A stretch of DNA of 64,000 nt from Deltaproteobacteria bacterium (GTDB lineage: Bacteria; Myxococcota_A; UBA9160; JAJDAL01), in NCBI GenBank assembly GCA_029261875.1, contig JAJDAL010000006.1, positions 1 through 64,000 of the forward strand. Reading direction: 5' to 3'. Shown in pieces: positions 41,363 through 52,069 of this stretch. A program made the translations under genes and the position numbers. The notes under the pieces are model-generated. The model saw only the letters and a list, made by a program, of their open reading frames with translations, ran no database searches and was not told the origin of the DNA. Each line of letters starts with the position of its first letter. Position 1 is the first letter of the stretch.

Positions 41363-42564
41363 GCCTGCGCCTCGATCGCAAAGCCTCCATCACGGGAATC
41401 GGCCAATCGCAGATCGGCCGGCGCATCCATCGCGATCCCTTGGAGCTCACCCTCGACGCCTGCCTCGCCGCCATCGAGGATGCGGGGTTGTCGCGCGAAG
41501 ACATCGACGGGATTGCCACCTACCCCGGCAACATGGCGGTTCCCGCGGGCTTCAGCGGCGCGGGTGTGACCGAAGTCCACGACGCGTTGCGTCTGCACCT
41601 GAATTGGTTCTGCGGCGGCCCCGAAGCACCCGGGCAGTTGGGCTCGGTCATCAACGCCTGCGCGGCGGTCGCGACGGGCCTGGCGAAACACGTGCTCTGC
41701 TTCCGCACGGTGCACGAAGCCTCGGCCCAGGGCAAAGGCGGACGCAGCCCCATCATGCCGGGTGGGGGTGGAGGCGGCGGCAAGCCCCCGAAAGCGCCGG
41801 GGATGATGCAGTGGAACCTGCCCTTCCGCGCCTATTCGGCGGCAAATTGGATCGCCCTGTTCGCCCAACGTCACTTCCACGAATACGGGACCACCCGTGA
41901 ACAGATGGCGCAGATCGCCCTCAACGCCCGCAAGAACGCGGCGCAAAACCCGAACGCCATCTACCGCGATCCCATGACCCTCGACGATTACCTCTCCGCA
42001 CGCATGATTTCGACGCCCTTCTGCTTGTTCGATTGCGACGTGCCCGCCGACGGCAGCACGGCGATCATCGTTTCCGCCAGCGACGCCGCCCGCGATCTCC
42101 GCAAAGCCCCGCTCTACGTCGAGTCCGTGGGCAGCGCGTTGCGGGGCCGGCCGTCCTGGGATCAGTTCGACGATCTCACCACCATGGCGGTGCGCGATGC
42201 CGGCAAGATGTTGTGGGAAGGCACGGACCTGAAACCCGACGACGTCGACGTAGCCGAGCTCTACGACGGATTCAGCTTCATCGCCATGGCTTGGCTCGAA
42301 GCCCTCGGGTTCTGCGCCGTGGGCGAGAGCGGCCCCTTCATCGAAGGCGGGGAACGCATCGCCCGGGACGGCAGCTTGCCCTTGAACACCCAGGGCGGCC
42401 AGCTTTCAGCGGGACGGCTCCACGGCTACGGGATGCTGCACGAAGCCTGTACCCAGCTCTGGGGCGAAGGCGATGCCCGCCAGGTTCCCGGATCGCCGGA
42501 AGTCGCCGTTGCGGCGGCGGGCGGCGGGCCACTCGGGGGTTGTTTGCTGCTGTGCCGCGCTTGA
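41359..42564 (+). CDS. Ltp2-like thiolase-fold protein with a Gly-rich insert
   Basis: The 401-residue protein starts at ATG 41359 in the ATGA overlap with the DUF35 gene. The nucleophile region reads GGPEAPGQLGSVINACAAVA, without the N-x-C-TG motif. The C-terminal motif NTQGGQLSAGRLHGYGM replaces GHP, like Ltp2-type aldolases. A run of Gly codons (about residues 134-141, MPGGGGGGGKPP) sits in a loop absent from the other paralogues. Retro-aldol cleavage with the DUF35 partner is the best guess. Confidence 0.8.
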   Translation: MSLRLDRKASITGIGQSQIGRRIHRDPLELTLDACLAAIEDAGLSREDIDGIATYPGNMAVPAGFSGAGVTEVHDALRLHLNWFCGGPEAPGQLGSVINACAAVATGLAKHVLCFRTVHEASAQGKGGRSPIMPGGGGGGGKPPKAPGMMQWNLPFRAYSAANWIALFAQRHFHEYGTTREQMAQIALNARKNAAQNPNAIYRDPMTLDDYLSARMISTPFCLFDCDVPADGSTAIIVSASDAARDLRKAPLYVESVGSALRGRPSWDQFDDLTTMAVRDAGKMLWEGTDLKPDDVDVAELYDGFSFIAMAWLEALGFCAVGESGPFIEGGERIARDGSLPLNTQGGQLSAGRLHGYGMLHEACTQLWGEGDARQVPGSPEVAVAAAGGGPLGGCLLLCRA

Positions 42565-42582
42565 GGGCGAAGCCACGCCGCC

Positions 42583-43533
42583 CTAGCGGCGCAAGAGTGC
42601 TGCGATCTTCGCCGGATTCTTGTCGACCAGGACTTCTTTGCCGTTGATGAAGGTCTTGCGCGGCAGCTTCGCGTAGGCGGAAGAATTTCTTCCCTGCTTG
42701 TCCCGCACGCCGGGATCGCCCCCACCCGCCATCAGGGCCTGGACGTGTTCCGAACGCCCATACCAGGACGCGTACATGAGCGGCGTGCGCCCCTGCTTGT
42801 CCCGCGCATTGGGATCGGCTCCCGCCGCAAGTAACAGCTTGATGATTTTCGCACGCTCGTACCCGGACCGCGCCGTGTGGAAGAGCGCGGTCTTGCCCTC
42901 TTCGTCGCGTGCATCAACGTCGGCACCGGCCTCGACCAGGACGCGAAGTGCTTTGTCGTGGCCGCGGTAGGCGGCCCAGGTCGCAGCGCTCCAGCGAAAG
43001 CGATCGCGCCGGATGTCGGCCACGTTCGGGTTCGCGCCGCCGGCCAGCAACAAACGCAACACATCGGAACGGCCGTGAATCGCGGCTTTCGTCACCGCGG
43101 TTCCGCCGTAGCGTTGATCGCGCACATCGAGATCGGCCCCCGCCTTCATGAGCAATTGAACGATGGGCGCGTGCCCGTACGACGCCGCCGCCATCAATGC
43201 GGTCTGTCCCGTCTCGTCTCGACCGTCGCGCTCCGCTCCCAACCACAGGGCGGCGCTCACGCGCTGGCGCTCGCCCAACTGGGCCGCCTCCACCATGCGC
43301 TGCTGGAGTGTTTCGGTGAATACCTGCTCGCGGTCCTTTTCTCCGCAGCCCTTGTCGTCGGGCTTCTTCGGCGCCGGCGCCTCGGCCTCGGGTTGATCGA
43401 AGTCCTCGCTGCGGATGGTCTTGACCCGCCATTCGCTGGCCGGGGCGGCGGCCACGGGAACGCGGAGTTCAGCCGCAGCGGGAACCGCCGGAAGCAGCCA
43501 GGCGAGTAGGACGACGATCAGCAATCTGGGCAT
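42583..43533 (-). CDS. Secreted ankyrin-repeat protein
   Basis: The 316-residue protein starts at ATG 43533 behind GGAGG. A signal peptide (LLIVVLLAWLLPAVPAAA) is followed by a short linker and at least five ankyrin repeats from about residue 95 (TGQTALMAAASYGHAPIVQL, then GADLDVRD, GANPNVAD, GADVDARDEEGKTALFHTA, GADPNARDKQGRTPLMYAS). It probably binds a periplasmic protein. It is convergent with the Ltp2-like gene. No partner is encoded nearby on this strand. Confidence 0.87.
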   Translation of the reverse strand: MPRLLIVVLLAWLLPAVPAAAELRVPVAAAPASEWRVKTIRSEDFDQPEAEAPAPKKPDDKGCGEKDREQVFTETLQQRMVEAAQLGERQRVSAALWLGAERDGRDETGQTALMAAASYGHAPIVQLLMKAGADLDVRDQRYGGTAVTKAAIHGRSDVLRLLLAGGANPNVADIRRDRFRWSAATWAAYRGHDKALRVLVEAGADVDARDEEGKTALFHTARSGYERAKIIKLLLAAGADPNARDKQGRTPLMYASWYGRSEHVQALMAGGGDPGVRDKQGRNSSAYAKLPRKTFINGKEVLVDKNPAKIAALLRR

Positions 43534-43678
43534 GGAGCCTCCTCCGGTCCACTGGACGCGGGAGATCGAGTCTTGAATCGGCTCATTGGCGGGCAGGTTG
43601 AGGGGAGAAGGGCAAAGAACGCGGGGGCTTTTCACCTTACAGGGTGCTTTTGACGCCCCAAATGCCTCTCGTGCGAGG

Positions 43679-43708
43679 TTGACCCGGGGACCAAACCACT
43701 CCTATAAT
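43679..43708 (+). promoter_or_regulatory. Sigma-70-type promoter of the igr-like operon
   Basis: TTGACC at 43679-43684 and a perfect TATAAT at 43703-43708 are separated by 18 bp. It is the best sigma-70 promoter I can see in the window. The KstR-type box starts at the next base, over the expected transcription start. Confidence 0.7.
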
Positions 43709-43722
43709 TAGAACACGTTTCA
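43709..43722. promoter_or_regulatory. KstR-type operator box
   Basis: TAGAACACGTTTCA fits the mycobacterial KstR consensus TNNAACNNGTTNNA at every fixed position. It lies directly after the -10 box, where a bound repressor would block transcription. The KstR-like TetR gene is in the same operon (51404). Confidence 0.65.
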
Positions 43723-43758
43723 AGTTTACAAACTTCCCAGCGCCCCCGGACACCCCGC

Positions 43759-44949
43759 ATGCAGATCGAATTCACCCCCGAGCAGCAGGCCCTACGGAAG
43801 GAAATCCGTAACTATTACAAGGACTTGCTCACGCCCGACCTACGCGCCCGCTTCGCTGAGGAATGGGAGGAGATGGGCGGGCCGGTATTCCGGGAGATCG
43901 TGGGCCGGATGGGGGCCGACGGCTGGCTCGGCATCGGCTGGCCCAAAGAGTATGGGGGCCAGGGTCGATCTCCCATCGAACAATTCATTTTCTGGGACGA
44001 GACCTACCGCGCCCGTGCCCCGCTGCCCGTCATCGTGGTCAACACCATCGGCCCCACCTTGATTCAATACGGGACCGAGCAGCAGAAGCAGGAGCTGCTC
44101 CCCAAGGTCCTGCGGGGTCAGCTCTTCTTTGGCGTTGGCTACACGGAACCGGCTGCCGGAACCGACCTGGCTTCGCTGCAGACCCGTGCCGTGCGCGAGG
44201 GCGACGAGTACGTGATCAACGGCCAGAAGGTCTTCACCACCCACGCGAACGACGCCGATTACATCTGGCTCGCCGCGCGCACGGATCCCGATGCGCGACC
44301 CCACGCGGGGATCTCGATTCTCCTGGTTCCGACCGACGCGCCCGGTTTTTCCGTGTCGCGAATCCGGACGCTCGGCGGTGAGCGCACCAACGTCACCTAC
44401 TACGAAAACGTGCGCGTTCCGGTTTCGAACTTGATTGGCCCCGAGAATCAGGGTTGGTCGCTCATTACATCCCAGCTCAATCACGAACGCATCACGCTCG
44501 CGATTCCGGGTCTCGTCGATCGCGCCCTGGACGACGTGTGGGATTGGGCGCGCAAGACCCACGTGCCCGGCGATCCGGGTCGCCGCATGCTGGATGAACC
44601 GTGGGTTCAAGCCAACCTCGCACGGGTCTACGCCAAGCTCGAAGCCCTGAAGCTCTTGAATTGGCGCTCCGCCTGGTCGGTCACCGCGGGCGTTCCCAAC
44701 ATGGCCGAAGCTTCCGCGGTGAAGGTGATGGGGAGCGAACTCTTCGTCGAGGCCTACCGCTTGTTATTGGAGATCGTCGAGGCCGCCGGCATCGTGATCG
44801 ACGGCGAGCCGGGTGCGCTTTTCGGCGGACTGCTGGAAGTCGCCTATCGCGGCGCCACCACATACACCTTCGGTGGCGGCGTCAACGAAGTACAGCGAGA
44901 CATCATCGCTGCGGCGGGCTTGCGCTTGCCGCGAGCGCGGAGACGTTGA
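43759..44949 (+). CDS. Acyl-CoA dehydrogenase, FadE29/ChsE2-like
   Basis: The 396-residue flavoenzyme has the ACAD fold: FTPEQQALRKEIRNYY, VGYTEPAAGTDLASLQT for FAD/substrate contact, and a Glu in QLNHERITLA (about 243), where ChsE2-type enzymes have their base. The YEGT loop of classical ACADs is replaced by TFGGGVNEVQRDI. It is the first gene of the operon and 7 bp ahead of the ChsH2-type gene; in mycobacteria ChsE2 pairs with ChsE1 to dehydrogenate the three-carbon sterol side-chain CoA ester. Confidence 0.85.
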   Translation: MQIEFTPEQQALRKEIRNYYKDLLTPDLRARFAEEWEEMGGPVFREIVGRMGADGWLGIGWPKEYGGQGRSPIEQFIFWDETYRARAPLPVIVVNTIGPTLIQYGTEQQKQELLPKVLRGQLFFGVGYTEPAAGTDLASLQTRAVREGDEYVINGQKVFTTHANDADYIWLAARTDPDARPHAGISILLVPTDAPGFSVSRIRTLGGERTNVTYYENVRVPVSNLIGPENQGWSLITSQLNHERITLAIPGLVDRALDDVWDWARKTHVPGDPGRRMLDEPWVQANLARVYAKLEALKLLNWRSAWSVTAGVPNMAEASAVKVMGSELFVEAYRLLLEIVEAAGIVIDGEPGALFGGLLEVAYRGATTYTFGGGVNEVQRDIIAAAGLRLPRARRR

Positions 44950-44956
44950 GGACACC

Positions 44957-45952
44957 ATGACGCTGGACCCCCGCAAGAAACAGGAACTCGAAGCGAAGAT
45001 CCAAAGCTACGTCGGCGTCGAAAGCGTCGTCGGAACGGCATCGGATCTCGTCAATGAACCGATGATCCGCCATTGGTGCGAAGCCATGGGCGACGACAAT
45101 CCCGCGTACCTGGACCCCAACCGCGCGAAAGATTCGGTTCACCGCGGTATCGTGGCGCCGCCCCCGATGCTCGAAGCCTGGGTGATGCCCGGCATCCGCC
45201 CGGAATGGACCTTGAGCGTCGAGGAACTCGAAGCCCAGGGCCGCACCATCCACAAACAAGCCGAACTCATGAACGTACTCACGGAGTATGGCTACTCGGG
45301 CGTGGTGGGAACCGATATCGAGCACGGTTTCGAGCGCTACCTGAAACCCGGTGACCAGGTCTCCGCCACACTGCGGATCGAAGACGTCTCCGAGGAAAAG
45401 GCCACCGCATTGGGGATCGGCTACTTCGTCACCGTCAAGCGCTCGTTCCGCGATCAGAACGGCGACGAGGTCGGTTGGAATCGTTTTCGCATCCTGAAGT
45501 TCTGGCCCGCGGAACAACCTGCGGCCGCAAGCAACGACGCGGCTCCGAGCGCGAATCCCACGCGACTGCAACCGCCGCGCGGCCACGACAACGTCTGGTG
45601 GTGGGACGCCGTAGACGCTGGCAAGCTGCTGATCCAGAAGTGCGACAGCTGCAACACGCTGCGCCACCCGCCGCGTCCCATGTGCGGGGAATGCCAGTCG
45701 CTCGATTGGTCCGGCGTGGAGGCTTCGGGCAAAGGGACGGTCTACAGCTTCACGGTCCTCCACCATCCAAAGTTCCCGGGCTTCGATTACCCGTTCGCCG
45801 CGGCGCTGATCGAGCTGGAAGAGGGCACGCGCATCGTTTCCAATGTGCTGGGGTGTGATCCCGCGGATGTCTACATCGGCATGCCGGTGCAGGTTTCCGT
45901 GGAGCAAGTCGACGAAGCCACCAAGCTTCCCATCTTCAGGCCCGTGAAATGA
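44957..45952 (+). CDS. chsH2: MaoC-DUF35 fusion, ChsH2-type hydratase subunit
   Basis: The 331-residue protein has an N-terminal hotdog domain (VNEPMIRHWCEAMGDDNPAYL) fused to a DUF35 domain whose ribbon cysteines are 229, 232, 243 and 246. This is the architecture of ChsH2, which hydrates the side-chain enoyl-CoA together with ChsH1 and whose DUF35 part recruits Ltp2. The flanking genes (ACADs, ChsH1-type MaoC, Ltp2-type) are those of the igr operon. Its stop overlaps the next ATG. The assignment rests on architecture plus synteny. Confidence 0.85.
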   Translation: MTLDPRKKQELEAKIQSYVGVESVVGTASDLVNEPMIRHWCEAMGDDNPAYLDPNRAKDSVHRGIVAPPPMLEAWVMPGIRPEWTLSVEELEAQGRTIHKQAELMNVLTEYGYSGVVGTDIEHGFERYLKPGDQVSATLRIEDVSEEKATALGIGYFVTVKRSFRDQNGDEVGWNRFRILKFWPAEQPAAASNDAAPSANPTRLQPPRGHDNVWWWDAVDAGKLLIQKCDSCNTLRHPPRPMCGECQSLDWSGVEASGKGTVYSFTVLHHPKFPGFDYPFAAALIELEEGTRIVSNVLGCDPADVYIGMPVQVSVEQVDEATKLPIFRPVK

Positions 45953-47070
45953 ATTTCGCATTCACGGACGAGCAGAACTCGCTGCGCGAATTGGCGCGGG
46001 AAATTCTCGACAAAGAGGCCACGACCGCCCGGGTCAAGGAAGTCGAGACTTCCGACGAATGGTTCGACCGCGCGCTCTGGAAGCAACTCGCCGACGCCAA
46101 TCTCCTGGGGATCGCGATCCCCGAAGAGCAGGGCGGCATGGGGATGGGTTTTCTCGAGCTGTGTGTGCTGCTCGAAGAAGCCGGACGCTCGGTGGCTCCC
46201 GCGCCTTTTCTTCCGACGTTGGTTTACGGCGCCCTGCCGATCGCCGAATTCGGCAGCGACGCGCTGAAGCAACGCTTCCTCGGACGCGTCGCCACCGGCG
46301 AATGCATCCTGACCGCGGCGTTGACGGATTCCGATTCGGACGATCCCCTGCGACCCGGCACCCGGGCCGTGCGCGACGGCGAGGATTGGCGACTGAACGG
46401 AAGCAAACGCTTCGTGCCTGCGGCGGAGTTTGCCGAACGCATTCTCGTTCCGGCCGACACGGACACGGGCGTCGCACTCTTTCTCGTGGACCCGTCTGTG
46501 GACGGCGTGCGCTTGGAGCATCAGCGAACGTCGACAGGCGAACGCATTTCGAATCTCGAGCTGTCTCGTGTGCGGGTTTCCGGCGCAGATCAACTCCAGG
46601 GCGAGGGGATCGCCGCGTGGCTCCACGAACGCGCCTTGATTGCTCTGTGTGCGGTGCAGGTCGGTGTCTCCGAGCGCGCCATCGAGATCACCGGCGCCTA
46701 CGTGACCGAGCGCGAACAATTTGGAACCCCCATCGGCACCTTCCAGGCCGTGCAGCATCGCTCCGCGGATGCCTACATCGACCTCGAGTCGATTCGCTGG
46801 ACCACCTGGCGCGGAGCCTGGAAGCTCGCCAACGGACATCCCGCCCCGCGCGAGGCGGCGGTGGCCAAGTTCTGGGCCGCCGAGGGTGGAGCGCGAATCG
46901 CCAACGCGGTTCAGCACCTGCACGGCGGAATCGGCGTCGACCTCGACTACCCGATCCATCGCTATTTCTTGTGGACCAAAGCCTTGGAGCTCTCCCTCGG
47001 CGGCGCAGCGCGCCAGCTCGCTTGGCTCGGCAAAGACATGGCCCGAAGCGGGCCCCAGGAGCTTGTATGA
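45949..47070 (+). CDS. Acyl-CoA dehydrogenase, FadE28/ChsE1-like
   Basis: The 373-residue ACAD starts at ATG 45949 (MNFAFTDEQNSLRELARE). QHLHGGIGVDLDYPIHRYFLW replaces the usual helix after the substrate pocket, and the terminal YEGT loop is absent (ALELSLGGAARQ). It is shorter than the first ACAD. The pairing of a longer and a shorter ACAD flanking ChsH2 is that of FadE29/FadE28, which form a heterotetramer. It overlaps both neighbours by four bases. Confidence 0.84.
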   Translation: MNFAFTDEQNSLRELAREILDKEATTARVKEVETSDEWFDRALWKQLADANLLGIAIPEEQGGMGMGFLELCVLLEEAGRSVAPAPFLPTLVYGALPIAEFGSDALKQRFLGRVATGECILTAALTDSDSDDPLRPGTRAVRDGEDWRLNGSKRFVPAAEFAERILVPADTDTGVALFLVDPSVDGVRLEHQRTSTGERISNLELSRVRVSGADQLQGEGIAAWLHERALIALCAVQVGVSERAIEITGAYVTEREQFGTPIGTFQAVQHRSADAYIDLESIRWTTWRGAWKLANGHPAPREAAVAKFWAAEGGARIANAVQHLHGGIGVDLDYPIHRYFLWTKALELSLGGAARQLAWLGKDMARSGPQELV

Positions 47071-47492
47071 GTTTCGAAACACGCAAGTGGAACCAGATCC
47101 AAGTGGGCGAGGCCTTGCCGGAACTGTCCTTCGACGTCGACACCACGAGCATCGTGGCGGGCGCCATGGCGTCGCGGGACTACACCCCGGTTCACCACGA
47201 TCGCAAGCTCGCCCAGGCCCAGGGTCTGCAGGACATCATCATGAACACCTACACGACCCAGGGTCTGGTGGTTCGCTTCGTCACCGATTGGGCGGGCATC
47301 GATGCGGTGGTCAAACACATGAAGGTGAAGCTCGGCGTTCCGACCTTGCCGGGACAAACCCTCAAAGTGAACGGATCCGTGGCGGAGAAAGACGAAAGCC
47401 AGGGCACCGTTCTCGTGAACGTAACCGGGACGAATTCCTGGGGCGATCACGTAACGGGCAGCGTCACCATCGCGCTGCCGAAGGGAGCCTAA
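47067..47492 (+). CDS. chsH1: MaoC-type hydratase, ChsH1-like
   Basis: The 141-residue single hotdog starts at ATG 47067, overlapping the ACAD stop. The catalytic motif SRDYTPVHHD (Asp and His in the D-x(4)-H spacing) is the hydratase signature that ChsH1 supplies for the ChsH1-ChsH2 complex. The length equals the mycobacterial protein, as I recall it. It is followed directly by the Ltp2-like gene (stop TAA then GTG). Confidence 0.85.
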   Translation: MSFETRKWNQIQVGEALPELSFDVDTTSIVAGAMASRDYTPVHHDRKLAQAQGLQDIIMNTYTTQGLVVRFVTDWAGIDAVVKHMKVKLGVPTLPGQTLKVNGSVAEKDESQGTVLVNVTGTNSWGDHVTGSVTIALPKGA

Positions 47493-49873
<2,381 letters not shown>

Positions 49874-49875
49874 AC

Positions 49876-50787
49876 ATGCTGGACGGAAAAGTTGCCATTG
49901 TTACGGGTGCGGCGAACGGTTTGGGCCGGGTGGAGGCCCTCGAACTCGGGCGCCTCGGTGCGCGGGTCGTGGTCAACGACATCGGGGCCAAGGCCGACGG
50001 AACCGGGCGCGACGATTCCGCCGCGCAGGCCGTGGTGGAAGAGATCAAGGCCACGGGCGGCGAGGCGGTGGCCCACACCGGAGACGTCGCGGATTGGGAC
50101 GACTCCCAGCGCCTGATTCGCACTGCGATCGACACCTTCGGCGACCTCAACATCCTGGTCAACAACGCGGGCTTTCTGCGCGATGCCATGATCTTCAAGA
50201 TGACCGAGAAAGATTTCGACGACGTCGTGCGCGTCCACCTGAAGGGCCACTTCTGCACCATGCGTTTCGCCAGTGAATACTGGCGCAACCGCGGCAAGGA
50301 GACCGGTGAGCCCGTCTACGGTCGACTGATCAGTACGTCGTCCGAAGCCTTCTTGATGGGCAACCCCGGGCAGCCCAACTACGCGGCCGCCAAGGCGGGC
50401 ATCACCTCCATGACCCTCGCCGTGGCGCAATCGCTGATCAAGTACGGTGTAACGGCCAACATCATCTTGCCGCGGGCACGCACGCGCATGAACGATTCCG
50501 GCCCCCTGGCGGCGATCTTCAAGAAGCCCGAGGACGGCTTCGACAACTTCGCTCCGGAGAACGTCGCCCCCCTGGTGGGCTATCTCGCATCGCCCGCGGC
50601 CGCCAACATCTCGGGCCAGCTCATGGTCGTGTGGGGCAAGCAGATCACCGTCGTCAACGCGCCGGCCTTCGGCACGAGCTTCGATACGGATCAGCCCTGG
50701 AGTTTCGATTCCGTGAATGAACTCCTGTCCCCGCATTTCGAAAAGCTCGAGCCGATCAAGGACGGCTTCAGCCTCGCGCTCTCCTGA
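49876..50787 (+). CDS. 17-beta-HSD4/MFE2-type SDR (3-hydroxyacyl-CoA dehydrogenase)
   Basis: The 303-residue protein starts at ATG 49876, 2 bp after the thiolase stop. The loop is TGAANGLG, followed by a VVVNDIGAKADGTGRDDSAA stretch, which is the signature of the MFE2/17-beta-HSD4 N-terminal dehydrogenase (long insert after beta-2). NNAG, Ser in STSSEA and YAAAKAG complete the active site. Hsd4A, its mycobacterial counterpart, oxidises side-chain 3-hydroxyacyl-CoAs before FadA5. Gene order fits that role. Confidence 0.88.
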   Translation: MLDGKVAIVTGAANGLGRVEALELGRLGARVVVNDIGAKADGTGRDDSAAQAVVEEIKATGGEAVAHTGDVADWDDSQRLIRTAIDTFGDLNILVNNAGFLRDAMIFKMTEKDFDDVVRVHLKGHFCTMRFASEYWRNRGKETGEPVYGRLISTSSEAFLMGNPGQPNYAAAKAGITSMTLAVAQSLIKYGVTANIILPRARTRMNDSGPLAAIFKKPEDGFDNFAPENVAPLVGYLASPAAANISGQLMVVWGKQITVVNAPAFGTSFDTDQPWSFDSVNELLSPHFEKLEPIKDGFSLALS

Positions 50788-51407
50788 TGACTGCGCGCCG
50801 CCGGGTAACCGAGCTTCTACGCGAGATCGCCACCGAACTGGTGGATAGTGAGACACCCGACGGCGATTACCAGCAAATCGCCGAGGCACTGGAACCGATC
50901 CGCAAGGAACTCTCCCTGCAGCCGCGTCGCAACGCGCCGGCGCGCGTCGTGACCGATGCCGAGGGAAACAAGACCGTGCGGCGCGACATGTCGATGGTGG
51001 AATTCAACCCTACCCACGGCGCTTCGAACGTCCTCGCACCCCCCCTCGAATGCAGTCTCACGGGAGAGCGCGCCTGGGCGGAGGTGACGTACGGGCGCTT
51101 GTTCGAAGGACACCCGGGATACGTGCACGGCGGGTTCGTGACCTGTGCGTTCGATGAGATTCTGGGACACGCCACGAGCCTGCGAAAGGAAACCGTCGTC
51201 ACCGGCACCATTACGGTGAAATTCCGCAAGCCCGTCCCGCTGGGTCGCAAGCTGCGCTACGAGGCCTGGACGACCCGAACGAGCGGTCGTCGCGTGTTGT
51301 CGGAAGCCAACCTGTGCGATGGCGATACCGTGTTGTGCGAAGCCCATGCCATTTACGTGCGCATCGATGCGGATCGCTACGCCGCGATGTTGGACCCGGG
51401 CGCATGA
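50787..51407 (+). CDS. PaaI/THEM4-like hotdog thioesterase
   Basis: The 206-residue protein starts at an ATG overlapping the SDR stop by one base. FEGHPGYVHGGFVTCAFDEIL is the PaaI-type hotdog motif with the HGG turn and an Asp nucleophile candidate. An N-terminal helical extension of about 60 residues precedes it, as in THEM4-like proteins. It should release CoA from stalled or product acyl-CoAs. Its end overlaps the TetR gene, so all are co-transcribed. Confidence 0.82.
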   Translation: MTARRRVTELLREIATELVDSETPDGDYQQIAEALEPIRKELSLQPRRNAPARVVTDAEGNKTVRRDMSMVEFNPTHGASNVLAPPLECSLTGERAWAEVTYGRLFEGHPGYVHGGFVTCAFDEILGHATSLRKETVVTGTITVKFRKPVPLGRKLRYEAWTTRTSGRRVLSEANLCDGDTVLCEAHAIYVRIDADRYAAMLDPGA

Positions 51408-52066
51408 AGCGAGAAACGCCGATCCAAATCGCTCCGCCGGGCGAAATCCCGGTGGCGCGCCTCGCCGCCAGCCAATTACGGCGCATGCGGCGCGTGGTCG
51501 ATGCCGCGGTAACGCTGGCGGAGCAGGGCGGTTACGACGGCATGCGGCTACGCGATGTGGCCGAAGCGTCGGACGTCGCCCTCGGAACGCTCTACAAGTA
51601 CTTCCGCAGCAAAGAAGACATCTTGCTCTTCGCCGTCACCGAAGAAGTGGAGAAACTCGAAGCCGTGATGGCGACGCGGCCCATCGCGGGCGCGACGCCC
51701 GTCGAACGCGGAACCCGCTTCTTCTCCTTCGCCACCAAGGCGCTGGTACGACGGGAAGGCTTTGCGCGCGCGGGCCTGCGCGCCGTGGTGAGCGGCGACC
51801 CTGCGGCCACCGCCAAAGTCGCCGGCTTCCATTTGCGAATGACTCGGATGATCCTCGCAGCCTTGCGGGGAACACTCGTCGACATCCGCATTCCGCCTTC
51901 GGAAACCGCGGGCGGCGGGCGCTCGGAGTCGCTCGCTTTCGTTTTGCAGCAAGTGTGGTTCGCATCGCTCGTGGGTTGGTCGGTTGGATTGCATTCCGCC
52001 CGCACCGCCACGGAACAAGTGGAGCGAGCCATGCAGCTGATGCTTCCCCACCTCGAGGAGATCTAG
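51404..52066 (+). CDS. TetR-family regulator, KstR-like
   Basis: The 220-residue protein starts at ATG 51404. The HTH region GGYDGMRLRDVAEASDVALG, then TLYKYFRSKEDILL, resembles KstR, the cholesterol-catabolism repressor of actinobacteria, as does the later AGATPVERG and the C-terminal VWFASLVGW segment. KstR binds TNNAACNNGTTNNA and is released by 3-oxo-cholestenoyl-CoA. Two such boxes exist in this window, one before its own operon. The resemblance is by eye and should be tested. Confidence 0.8.
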   Translation: MKRETPIQIAPPGEIPVARLAASQLRRMRRVVDAAVTLAEQGGYDGMRLRDVAEASDVALGTLYKYFRSKEDILLFAVTEEVEKLEAVMATRPIAGATPVERGTRFFSFATKALVRREGFARAGLRAVVSGDPAATAKVAGFHLRMTRMILAALRGTLVDIRIPPSETAGGGRSESLAFVLQQVWFASLVGWSVGLHSARTATEQVERAMQLMLPHLEEI

Positions 52067-52069
52067 ATC

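Noticed and set aside
41750..41800. G/C run in the Ltp2-like gene as a frameshift
   Set aside because: The frame stays open on both sides and family motifs continue, so it is a Gly-rich loop.
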